Source: Dehalococcoidales bacterium
Lineage (GTDB): Bacteria > Chloroflexota > Dehalococcoidia > Dehalococcoidales > ARS1013
DNA length: 10,016 nucleotides
Direction: 5' to 3'
Assembly: GCA_030672225.1 (NCBI GenBank)
Contig: DAOVGW010000020.1
Location: 1 to 10,016 of the forward strand
Both the position numbers and the translations under genes were made by a program. Below the pieces are notes generated by a model. The model was not told where the DNA came from. It did not search any database and saw only the letters and a program-made list of their open reading frames with translations. Below are positions 1 to 6,265 of this stretch, one piece after another. Each line of letters starts with the position of its first letter. Within the stretch, counting starts at the first letter, position 1.

Positions 1-1003
1 TGTCATTACGCCCCAAATCCACCAGCATAATGTGCTCTGCCCGCTCCTTCTCATCACTGCGCAGTTCCTGCTCTAAGCTTACATCCTCAGCCGGGCTTTT
101 CCCTCTCGGCCTGGTCCCCGCCAGAGGCCGGGTTGTCACTATACCATCCTCTACTCTTACCAGAATCTCAGGGGAAGCCCCGATAATATGGAAGTCGGTG
201 AAATCAAGAAAGAACATATACGGGGAGGGGTTTATGGTGCGTAGTGCCCTATAGAGCTCAAAGGGAGGAACATCAGTAGGTTGGGCCAAACGTTGGGACA
301 AGACCACCTGAATAGCCTCGCCAGCAGTGATATACTGCTTTATCTTAACTACGCCGGTCTTAAACTCATCCTTAGAGAGGTTTGAGGAAAGCCGGTAGCT
401 ATTCATAGGATGAGCGGCCGCCTTCATGCGCTGGCTTGGCGGAAGTGGCTGGCGCAACCTAGCCACCAGGTTATCAATCCTCTCCACCGCCTTTTGGTAG
501 GCTGCCTCTATGTCTCCGCCAAGATGGACATAGCTTAGGACCTTAATCTTATGAGTGACATGGTCAAAGATAAGCATGCTGTCCACGAACATAAATAGCG
601 ATTCCGGTAAGCCTAATGGGTCGTGGGCTGGGGAGGGTAGCTCCTCAAAGCGAGTCACCGTTTCGTAAGCCAGATAGCCCACCGCACCGCCGCAGAAGCG
701 GGGAAGACCGCTAACGGGTACCATCTTATACTTACCTAGTTCTTCGGCAATAAGAGGCAGCGGGTCGGTCTTATCCTCTCCTCTGGTGGTTAGTACCCGG
801 TATGGCTCAGTACCGATAAAGCTATAACGGGCCAGTTGCTCGCCACCCTCAACGCTCTCCAGGAGAAAAGAATAGCCACCTTGACTCACTTTCAAGAAGG
901 CAGACACCGGCGTCTCCAGGTCGGCAACAATCTCACAATAAATGGGTATCAGATTCCCATCTTTCTTATGTCTTTTAACCTCTTCTAATGCGGGATAATA
1001 CAT
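1..1003 (-). CDS. trpE: Anthranilate synthase component I (TrpE), 3' end cut by window edge
   Basis: Anthranilate synthase large subunit converts chorismate to anthranilate, the first step of tryptophan synthesis, using ammonia supplied by a TrpG partner. The frame is open from an ATG at 1003 to the left edge, giving 334 residues; the family is usually about 490-520, so roughly the last third is missing. An N-terminal LLES motif (residues 47-50) is the known tryptophan feedback-binding element. The chorismate-binding domain shows NPSPYMFF (258-265), GASPE (275-279), RPLAGTRPRG (292-301) and LVDLGRND (327-334). A GGGAG Shine-Dalgarno sequence lies just upstream of the ATG (about 1010-1014). 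The gene follows a T-box leader with a tryptophan specifier, which supports TrpE over the related PabB. Other trp genes probably continue to the left, but this cannot be seen. Confidence 0.95.
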   Translation of the reverse strand, partial: MYYPALEEVKRHKKDGNLIPIYCEIVADLETPVSAFLKVSQGGYSFLLESVEGGEQLARYSFIGTEPYRVLTTRGEDKTDPLPLIAEELGKYKMVPVSGLPRFCGGAVGYLAYETVTRFEELPSPAHDPLGLPESLFMFVDSMLIFDHVTHKIKVLSYVHLGGDIEAAYQKAVERIDNLVARLRQPLPPSQRMKAAAHPMNSYRLSSNLSKDEFKTGVVKIKQYITAGEAIQVVLSQRLAQPTDVPPFELYRALRTINPSPYMFFLDFTDFHIIGASPEILVRVEDGIVTTRPLAGTRPRGKSPAEDVSLEQELRSDEKERAEHIMLVDLGRND

Positions 1004-1025
1004 ATAACTCTCCCAATACAGCAAT

Positions 1026-1058
1026 AAAAAAACCTCTCACCCATAGGGGCAAGAGGTT
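1026..1058 (-). terminator. Intrinsic terminator of the T-box leader
   Basis: A 12-bp stem with two G-T wobbles (arms AACCTCTTGCCC and GGGTGAGAGGTT, loop CTAT) runs directly into a T-run. The 5' arm and loop contain the CCCTA that pairs with the T-box core in the antiterminator. This is therefore the regulated OFF structure used when tRNA-Trp is charged. It ends about 22 bases before the trpE start codon. Confidence 0.93.
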
Positions 1059-1330
1059 ACTCCTTCGCGGTACCACCCTACTTGATTGCCATTTCCGGGC
1101 AACCATCTCATTCAGATATAGCCTCACTATTTTGAAGCAATACCCTGGGCCCCGGTAACGGTGCCCTTTCCGTCAAATCCTACTTGTCCTTCCGTGAAGG
1201 ACTTTCAGTTTGCAGCTCCCGAGTCCATTCAACCCCTGCGCCAGCACCGGCTTACACCTTCCCCGGCTCTCTTGAGCCTCGCTGGGGACCTACTAGTCTC
1301 GTTCTCAGCTTTTAGCTTATTCTGTTTTCT
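1026..1330 (-). promoter_or_regulatory. T-box riboswitch with tryptophan (UGG) specifier controlling trpE
   Basis: This leader senses uncharged tRNA-Trp and permits transcription into trpE when tryptophan is scarce. The T-box core AGGGTGGTACCGCG, almost a perfect consensus match, lies at 1066-1079. Stem I contains an AGTA motif (1291-1294) opposite a GAA-TGG-A segment; the TGG specifier is at 1225-1227 and is followed by a purine as expected. CCCC/GGGG and CCAGC/GCTGG arms support the upper Stem I. A 7-bp hairpin with arms GGTTGCC and GGCAATC just before the core fits Stem III. The antiterminator can form because TAGGG at the start of the core pairs with CCCTA inside the terminator, so the two structures are mutually exclusive. 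The upstream limit is the inferred transcription start. The specifier agrees with the downstream gene, which makes this call strong. Confidence 0.95.
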
Positions 1331-1336
1331 AAAGTA

Positions 1337-1365
1337 ATCCTATCGTATTATCGGTTCTTTGTCAA
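1337..1365 (-). promoter_or_regulatory. Sigma-70-type promoter for the T-box/trpE transcript
   Basis: A perfect -35 hexamer TTGACA (1360-1365) is followed after exactly 17 bases by TAGGAT (1337-1342), which matches four of six positions of TATAAT including the key first two and last two. The predicted start is near 1330, just ahead of Stem I of the T-box. The -35 box lies only 19 bases beyond the hemL stop codon, so trpE has its own promoter immediately after the heme operon. Confidence 0.85.
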
Positions 1366-1384
1366 GGCCAGACTTTCTTGACTC

Positions 1385-2671
1385 TTACAAGGCGGACTTA
1401 AGTGCTTTGCCGATTGCCTCAACTGTAGTCTGAATATCTTCAGTAGTGTGAGTCAGAGAGACAAAAGCTGCCTCAAACTGAGAAGGTGGCCAGTATATCC
1501 CGCCGGACAGCAGCTGTTGGAAGAACTTGCTGTATAGCTTCGTATCGGCACGCTTTGCTACCTCGTAGTTAAGCACACTTTCCTGGCAGAAGAAGACGGT
1601 AAGAGCCGAGCCCACTCTTGGCACCTGGACAACTACCCCGGCTTTAGCTGCTATAGCGGCAATGCCTTTTTCCAGGAGGGATGAGCGTGCCTCTAGTTGA
1701 TTATAGACCTCAGGCTGGCTTAGAATTTTAAGGGTAGAAATTCCGGCGGTCATGGCCAGGGGGTTACCGGAGAGAGTGCCGGCCTGATAGACGGAACCCA
1801 GGGGGGCAATCATCTGCATAATGTCTTTTCTGCCACCATAGGCCCCTACGGGCAGTCCGCCACCAATAATCTTCCCCAGGCAGGTTAAATCTGGGGTTAT
1901 TCCATAGAGTGCCTGAGCTCCTCCATAAGCGACACGAAAACCGGTGATTACCTCGTCAAAAATAAGAAGAGCCCCAAACTCCTCGGTCAACCGGCGAAGA
2001 CGCTTAAGGAAGCCGGGTTGCGGTGGCACAACACCCATGTTAGCCGCCATCGGCTCAACGATTATGGCGGCAATCTGCCCGGGATAGCGCTTAAAAAGCT
2101 GCTCCACAGCTTCGGTATTATTGTAGGGGGTTACCAGCGTATTCTGGGTATAGTTTGAGGGCACACCGGCAGAGTCAGGTATTCCCAGGGTAGCCACCCC
2201 CGAGCCAGCCCTGGCCAGGAGCCCGTCTGAGTGACCGTGATAGCCGCCGGCAAACTTCACCACCTTGTCTCTAGCGGTAAATGCCCGGGCCAGGCGAATG
2301 GCGCTCATGGCAGCTTCGGTGCCTGAGCTTACAAAGCGGAGCATTTCGATAGAGGGCATGGCAGTACAGATAGCTTTAGCCAGTGTTGTCTCCAGCTCAG
2401 TGGGGGCGCCAAAGCTTATTCCCTGCTCTACCACCTTTTTGAGTGCAGCAACTATCTTTGGGTGGCAGTGACCCAGGATGAGCGGGCCCCAGGAGCAGAC
2501 ATAGTCTATGAACTGGTTGCCGTCCTCATCATAGATTTTAGAGCCGGCTCCCTTTCTTATGAAAAGGGGATTTCCACCAACGGCTTTGAAAGCACGCACC
2601 GGACTACTCACCCCCCCGGGTAAGTAGCGCTGAGCCTGGGTAAAGAGTTTTTCGGAACGCTCTCGGTTCAT
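1385..2671 (-). CDS. hemL: Glutamate-1-semialdehyde 2,1-aminomutase (HemL)
   Basis: This PLP enzyme converts glutamate-1-semialdehyde into 5-aminolevulinate, completing the C5 route begun by HemA. From the ATG at 2671 the protein is 428 residues, the usual family length. The start MNRERSEKLFTQAQRYLPGG and the following SSPVRAF match the family N-terminus. FDEVITGFR (238-246) contains the PLP-contacting Asp, CLGKIIGGGLP (264-274) carries the Schiff-base Lys267, and the SSGTEA phosphate-binding segment is at 115-120. The frame stays open upstream to an ATG at 2875, but those 68 extra residues come mostly from a palindromic repeat and overlap the end of hemB, so they are not real protein. A GAGG at 2683-2686 lies 11 bases before the chosen ATG, a rather long but usable spacing. 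It is the last gene of the heme operon. Confidence 0.95.
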   Translation of the reverse strand: MNRERSEKLFTQAQRYLPGGVSSPVRAFKAVGGNPLFIRKGAGSKIYDEDGNQFIDYVCSWGPLILGHCHPKIVAALKKVVEQGISFGAPTELETTLAKAICTAMPSIEMLRFVSSGTEAAMSAIRLARAFTARDKVVKFAGGYHGHSDGLLARAGSGVATLGIPDSAGVPSNYTQNTLVTPYNNTEAVEQLFKRYPGQIAAIIVEPMAANMGVVPPQPGFLKRLRRLTEEFGALLIFDEVITGFRVAYGGAQALYGITPDLTCLGKIIGGGLPVGAYGGRKDIMQMIAPLGSVYQAGTLSGNPLAMTAGISTLKILSQPEVYNQLEARSSLLEKGIAAIAAKAGVVVQVPRVGSALTVFFCQESVLNYEVAKRADTKLYSKFFQQLLSGGIYWPPSQFEAAFVSLTHTTEDIQTTVEAIGKALKSAL

Positions 2672-2682
2672 CCTATTTACAT

Positions 2683-2686
2683 CCTC
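2683..2686 (-). promoter_or_regulatory. Shine-Dalgarno site deciding the hemL start
   Basis: GAGG lies 11 bases upstream of the ATG at 2671, in the 166-base gap after hemB and beyond the repeat. It is the best ribosome-binding candidate near a start that gives the family's normal N-terminus. The spacing is longer than at the other genes here, so initiation may be somewhat weaker. Confidence 0.5.
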
Positions 2687-2715
2687 AAGAGCTTTGCCCC
2701 AAAAGGACTGCATCC

Positions 2716-2819
2716 ATGTCACCCTGAGCGTAGCGAAGGGTCTGGGGGTCGTGGGGACTATCTGTGCACTACCAGCCCCACCCACAGATTCTTCGTCACT
2801 TCGTTCCTCAGAATGACAT
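2716..2819. repeat. Imperfect palindromic intergenic repeat (REP/MITE-like, no transposase)
   Basis: The 104-base element begins ATGTCA and ends TGACAT. The two arms align as inverted repeats through CTGAG, CGAAG, TCTG and GTGGGG blocks, and the two positions after the terminal six bases form G-U pairs in RNA. The transcript can therefore fold into one long imperfect hairpin across the hemB-hemL gap. Reading the minus strand through the arms gives peptide strings resembling SEERSDEES and RPFATLRVT. I recognise these as a common artefact of a dispersed repeat in many bacterial genomes. It carries no gene of its own, and no second copy is visible in this window. Confidence 0.85.
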
Positions 2820-2837
2820 TTAAGGCAAGACCCATCC

Positions 2838-3818
2838 TCAAGTAGTCGGTAGCCACTGAGCCACTTCCTTGGCATGATAGGTGATGATAATATCCGCCCC
2901 GGCTCTCTTGATAGCCGTTAGAATCTCCAGGGTGACTTGTCTCTCATCGAGCCAGCCACACTTGGCTGCCGCTTTCACCATAGCATATTCACCGCTGACA
3001 TTATAGGCTACCAGCGGGTAGTTGAAATTATCACGCACTGCGTGTATTACATCCAGGTAAGCCAAAGCCGGCTTGACCATGACCATATCGGCTCCCTCGG
3101 CAATGTCCTGCTCAACTTCCCTTAAAGCCTCTCGCCAGTTGGCTGGGTCCATCTGATAAGAGCGGCGGTCGTCGAACTGGGGCGTAGACTCAGCCGCATC
3201 ACGAAAGGGACCAAAGAAGGCCGAAGCGTATTTTGCTGCATAGCTGAGTATGAGGGTGTCATGGAATCCGCCCCCCTCCAGCGCCTCCCGAATCGACTTT
3301 ACTCTGCCATCCATCATATCTGAGGGGGCTACTATATCAGCGCCGGCTTCAGCATGGGACAGCGCTGTCCTTGCTAGAAGGGGTAGGGTCTGGTCGTTAT
3401 TAATTTGACCATCTACTACTATGCCGCAGTGCCCGTGGCTGGTGTATTCGCAGAGACAAACATCGGTCACCACTATTAACTCCGGCACTGCTTTCTTAAT
3501 GGCTTGTATCGCTTGCTGAACAACCCCCTTCGGGTGATAAGCTTGAGAGCCGGCCTCATCCTTATGGGCAGGTATACCGAAAAGGAGCACCCCGGGAATA
3601 CCAAGTTTGGCTATCTCCTCGACCTCTTGAGGCAGAAGGTCTACTGAGTAGCGGAAGATGCCTGGCATAGAGGCTATCTCCTGTTTTAAGCCGCTACCTT
3701 CTACTATGAAGAGAGGGTAAACTAGGTCGCCAACCTCAAGCCGGGTTTCACGAACCAGTGCTCGAAGTGGCTGTGTCCGCCTCAGCCGACGCAAGCGTAG
3801 TTGTGGAAAACCAGTCAT
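2838..3818 (-). CDS. hemB: Delta-aminolevulinic acid dehydratase / porphobilinogen synthase (HemB)
   Basis: HemB condenses two 5-aminolevulinate molecules into porphobilinogen in the cytoplasm. The 326 residues equal the normal length. The zinc-type metal site is present as DVCLCEYTSHGHCG with Cys121, Cys123 and Cys131, so this is a Zn-dependent form rather than the Asp-rich Mg form. The two active-site lysines are Lys196 in SYAAKYASAFFGPFR and Lys249 in MVMVKPAL, the latter being the Schiff-base residue by family alignment. APSDMMDGRV (164-173) is another family signature. The ATG at 3818 abuts the TAG stop of cobA-hemD with no gap, and AGGAGA (3823-3828) provides a strong ribosome-binding site. 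Its stop is followed by a repeat-containing gap before hemL. Confidence 0.97.
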   Translation of the reverse strand: MTGFPQLRLRRLRRTQPLRALVRETRLEVGDLVYPLFIVEGSGLKQEIASMPGIFRYSVDLLPQEVEEIAKLGIPGVLLFGIPAHKDEAGSQAYHPKGVVQQAIQAIKKAVPELIVVTDVCLCEYTSHGHCGIVVDGQINNDQTLPLLARTALSHAEAGADIVAPSDMMDGRVKSIREALEGGGFHDTLILSYAAKYASAFFGPFRDAAESTPQFDDRRSYQMDPANWREALREVEQDIAEGADMVMVKPALAYLDVIHAVRDNFNYPLVAYNVSGEYAMVKAAAKCGWLDERQVTLEILTAIKRAGADIIITYHAKEVAQWLPTT

Positions 3819-5348
3819 CTAATCTCCTTTCCGTCCGCTTTGAAAGTAGAGTTCCATAGCCTCTACCAGGCCAGGAATGGTATGGTCGCGGGCAACTATA
3901 TCCACCTTTAGCCCGGCTTTAGCCGCCGTAGCCGCTGTTACCGGGCCAATGCAGGCAACTACCGTTCTTTCTATCGCCCCCGGCTTGCCACCCAGCAGTG
4001 CCAGCAGGTTGGTCACTGTGGAGGAACTGGTAAAGGTGATGATGTCAATTTCATCGGCCAGAAGCATCTGCTTTCCCCGAGAAATAGCCTCGGTTGTGGG
4101 AACAGTTCTATACACGGTTACCTCGTCCACTTCGGCCCCAAGCCGGGTAATTCCATCAACTAACTCTCTGGTGGCTATATCGGCTCGCGGAAGTAAGAAG
4201 CGGCAACCAGTGATATTCCGGCTTTTAAGCCCGGCTAAAAAGCCTTGGCTGGTATAAACCTGGGGAGTGTAGTCAGGGCGTAGCCCCCTCGCCTCTAAAG
4301 CCCTGGCAGTGGCTGGGCCAATAGCACCGATTTTAATGCCCTTAAGCCACCGAGTATCCCGGTTTAGCTTATACAGACGCTCAAAGAAAGACTCTACGCC
4401 ATTAGCGCTGGTAAAAACGAGCCATTGATAGCTCTCCAAGTCTAAAATGGCATGGTCAAGCTCCCCTGTAGAGGGTATAGCTTTTATTTCAATAGCCGGC
4501 ATCTCAATAGGTTGGGCACCATGCTCCAGAAGCAGGTAGCTCAACGAGCTGGCCTGAGTACGCGCTCTGGTGACCAGCACCCTTTTGCCGAAGAGTGGTT
4601 GGTTATCAAACCAGCGAAGCTTGCCTCGCATCTTGACCACCTCGCCAACCACTATCACTGCCGGCGGGCTGAAGCTTGAGCTTTCTGCTTTGGCTACAAT
4701 ATCGGCCAGGGTGCCGACTATAGTTTTCTGACGAGGCCCGGTGCCATCTTTTATAAGAGCTATAGGGGTTGATGATGCTCTGCCACTCTTTAGCAGTTGA
4801 CTCACTATTTTTGGCAGGTTCCCGACACCCATGAGAAAAACTAGAGTATCCACGCCGGTAGCCAGCTTTTCCCAGGCGATGCTTGAGCTATCCTTGGTCG
4901 GGTCTTCATGTCCGGTGATAATGGTAAGCGACGACGACAGACGGCGATGTGTCACCGGAATACCGGCATAGGCAGGGACAGCTATCGCCGACGATATTCC
5001 CGGCACCACCTCAAACGGAATGTGAACTTGCACCAGAGCTTCCGCCTCTTCGCCCCCTCGTCCCAGGACAAACGGGTCGCCCCCTTTAAGTCTTACCACC
5101 GTCTTACCCTCTTTAGCTTTCTCTACCAGCAACTGGTTTATCTCATGTTGTTTTTTAACGTGATGACTAGCAGTTTTACCCACATATATCCGTTCTACTC
5201 CGGGGCGGGCTGATTCCATAAGCCTTTCGTCCAGCAGGTGGTCGTATATAATAACATCGGCTTTCCCAAGACAAGCAAGCCCCTTCACCGTAATCAGACC
5301 GATATCACCCGGCCCGGCCCCTACCAGATAAACCTTCCCGGCTTTCAT
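3819..5348 (-). CDS. cobA-hemD: Fused uroporphyrinogen-III C-methyltransferase and uroporphyrinogen-III synthase (CobA-HemD)
   Basis: The 509-residue protein joins two consecutive but oppositely ordered activities. Residues 1 to about 245 are the SAM-dependent methyltransferase that turns uroporphyrinogen III into precorrin-2: VGAGPGD (9-15), VVRLKGGDPFVLGRGG (84-99), GIPVTHR (129-135) and MGVGNLP (173-179). Residues from about 253 to the end are uroporphyrinogen III synthase, which cyclises hydroxymethylbilane with ring D inversion: GKRVLVTRA (254-262), FTSANGVESFF (312-322), ITFTSSSTVTNLL (437-449) and ACIGPVTAATA (465-475). Both halves look intact. The ATG overlaps the hemC stop as ATGA, with GGAGG just upstream. 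The same fusion type is known in other bacteria. Uroporphyrinogen III formed here is well placed for immediate methylation, which fits an operon devoted to siroheme. Confidence 0.96.
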   Translation of the reverse strand: MKAGKVYLVGAGPGDIGLITVKGLACLGKADVIIYDHLLDERLMESARPGVERIYVGKTASHHVKKQHEINQLLVEKAKEGKTVVRLKGGDPFVLGRGGEEAEALVQVHIPFEVVPGISSAIAVPAYAGIPVTHRRLSSSLTIITGHEDPTKDSSSIAWEKLATGVDTLVFLMGVGNLPKIVSQLLKSGRASSTPIALIKDGTGPRQKTIVGTLADIVAKAESSSFSPPAVIVVGEVVKMRGKLRWFDNQPLFGKRVLVTRARTQASSLSYLLLEHGAQPIEMPAIEIKAIPSTGELDHAILDLESYQWLVFTSANGVESFFERLYKLNRDTRWLKGIKIGAIGPATARALEARGLRPDYTPQVYTSQGFLAGLKSRNITGCRFLLPRADIATRELVDGITRLGAEVDEVTVYRTVPTTEAISRGKQMLLADEIDIITFTSSSTVTNLLALLGGKPGAIERTVVACIGPVTAATAAKAGLKVDIVARDHTIPGLVEAMELYFQSGRKGD

Positions 5349-6265
5349 CTAAGCCCTCCGGCGATGATTTTGGCAGCTCCCATTTTTAGCATCTTCTGTG
5401 CCAGACGGGTTCCTACCTGCTTGGGATCTCTGCTGTCCCCTTCTTCTGAGGCATGCAAGGCTTTTGTGTCGTCGACATCAGCCAACATTCCGATAAGTTT
5501 TAAGGTGTTATCACCAACAGTTCCCAGCACCCCTATCGGAGCATGGCATCCCCCACCCAGAACACCGATGAAGGCTCTCTCGGCGTCTACGCTCTGCCGG
5601 GTGGGCGGGTGATTAAGAGGCAAGACAAGCCCACCTGTTTCTTCGTCATCAGCGCGTATCTCTATTCCCAGCGCCCCCTGCCCTGCCGGCGGCAGGAAAT
5701 GCTCAAGGGGTAAATATTCGCTTATCCTGTCCTCCCACCCAAGGCGAATTAAAGCCGCTGCTGCCAGTATCACGCCATCAAGTTCTCCGGATAACGCCTT
5801 TTGCAGGCGGGTGTTAACATTGCCCCTTAAGGAGCATACCTTAAGGTCAGGGCGGCAGGCAACAAGCTGAGCAGCACGCCTGAGACTGCTGGTGCCTATC
5901 CTTAAACCCGGAGCCAGCTCAGCAAGCTTTCCCGCTCTGGATACCAGAATATCTCGGGGGTCAAGCCTGCTGGTCACTGCTGCCAGACGAAGCCCTTCGC
6001 CAACTTCAGTTGGCATATCTTTTAAGCTATGCACCGCTATATCAATTCTGCCATCAAGCAGGGCTGCCTCCAGTTCCTTGACAAATATCCCGACCCCTGC
6101 CATTTGACCCAGGGGAAGGTGGCGATTCTTGTCACCTTCAGTTGCTATCTTACTTATGCTGAGCTTGAGGTGTGGGTTGGCCTCTCTTAGTTGGGCTAGC
6201 ACTAACTCAGCCTGAACCAAAGCAAGTCGGCTACCCCGGGAACCAATAATGACGCTCTTCCTCAT
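5345..6265 (-). CDS. hemC: Porphobilinogen deaminase / hydroxymethylbilane synthase (HemC)
   Basis: HemC polymerises four porphobilinogens into hydroxymethylbilane on a covalent dipyrromethane cofactor. The 306-residue length is normal. The cofactor-attachment Cys240 lies in GVLGGGCHAPIGV (234-246). The catalytic Asp83 is in VHSLKDMPTE (78-87), and the substrate-binding arginines are in GTSSLRR (124-130) and SLRGNVNTRL (145-154). PPAGQGALGIE (192-202) is also a family hallmark. The N-terminus IIGSRGSRLALVQ (6-18) is complete. The ATG overlaps the hemA stop as ATGA with GGAGGAA just upstream, and the 3' end overlaps the next gene in the same way. Its product is the substrate of the HemD half of the following gene. 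Confidence 0.97.
   Translation of the reverse strand: MRKSVIIGSRGSRLALVQAELVLAQLREANPHLKLSISKIATEGDKNRHLPLGQMAGVGIFVKELEAALLDGRIDIAVHSLKDMPTEVGEGLRLAAVTSRLDPRDILVSRAGKLAELAPGLRIGTSSLRRAAQLVACRPDLKVCSLRGNVNTRLQKALSGELDGVILAAAALIRLGWEDRISEYLPLEHFLPPAGQGALGIEIRADDEETGGLVLPLNHPPTRQSVDAERAFIGVLGGGCHAPIGVLGTVGDNTLKLIGMLADVDDTKALHASEEGDSRDPKQVGTRLAQKMLKMGAAKIIAGGLR

Noticed and set aside
30..254. Plus-strand open frame inside trpE
   Set aside because: It lies wholly antisense to a clear TrpE chorismate-binding domain and its translation resembles no protein family.
1004..1330. Classical trp attenuator with a Trp-rich leader peptide
   Set aside because: No leader frame with tandem Trp codons is seen, and the T-box core, specifier and antiterminator explain the region fully.
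2716..2819. Intrinsic terminator of the heme operon at the palindrome
   Set aside because: The hairpin is long and imperfect and is not followed by a T-run on either strand, and hemL downstream needs to be transcribed.
2672..2875. ATG at 2875 as the hemL start
   Set aside because: It would add repeat-derived residues absent from HemL proteins and overlap hemB, while the ATG at 2671 gives the usual length and N-terminus.
3877..4257. Plus-strand open frame of 126 codons inside cobA-hemD
   Set aside because: Antisense shadow of the HemD domain with low-complexity Ser/Val-rich translation and no ribosome-binding site.
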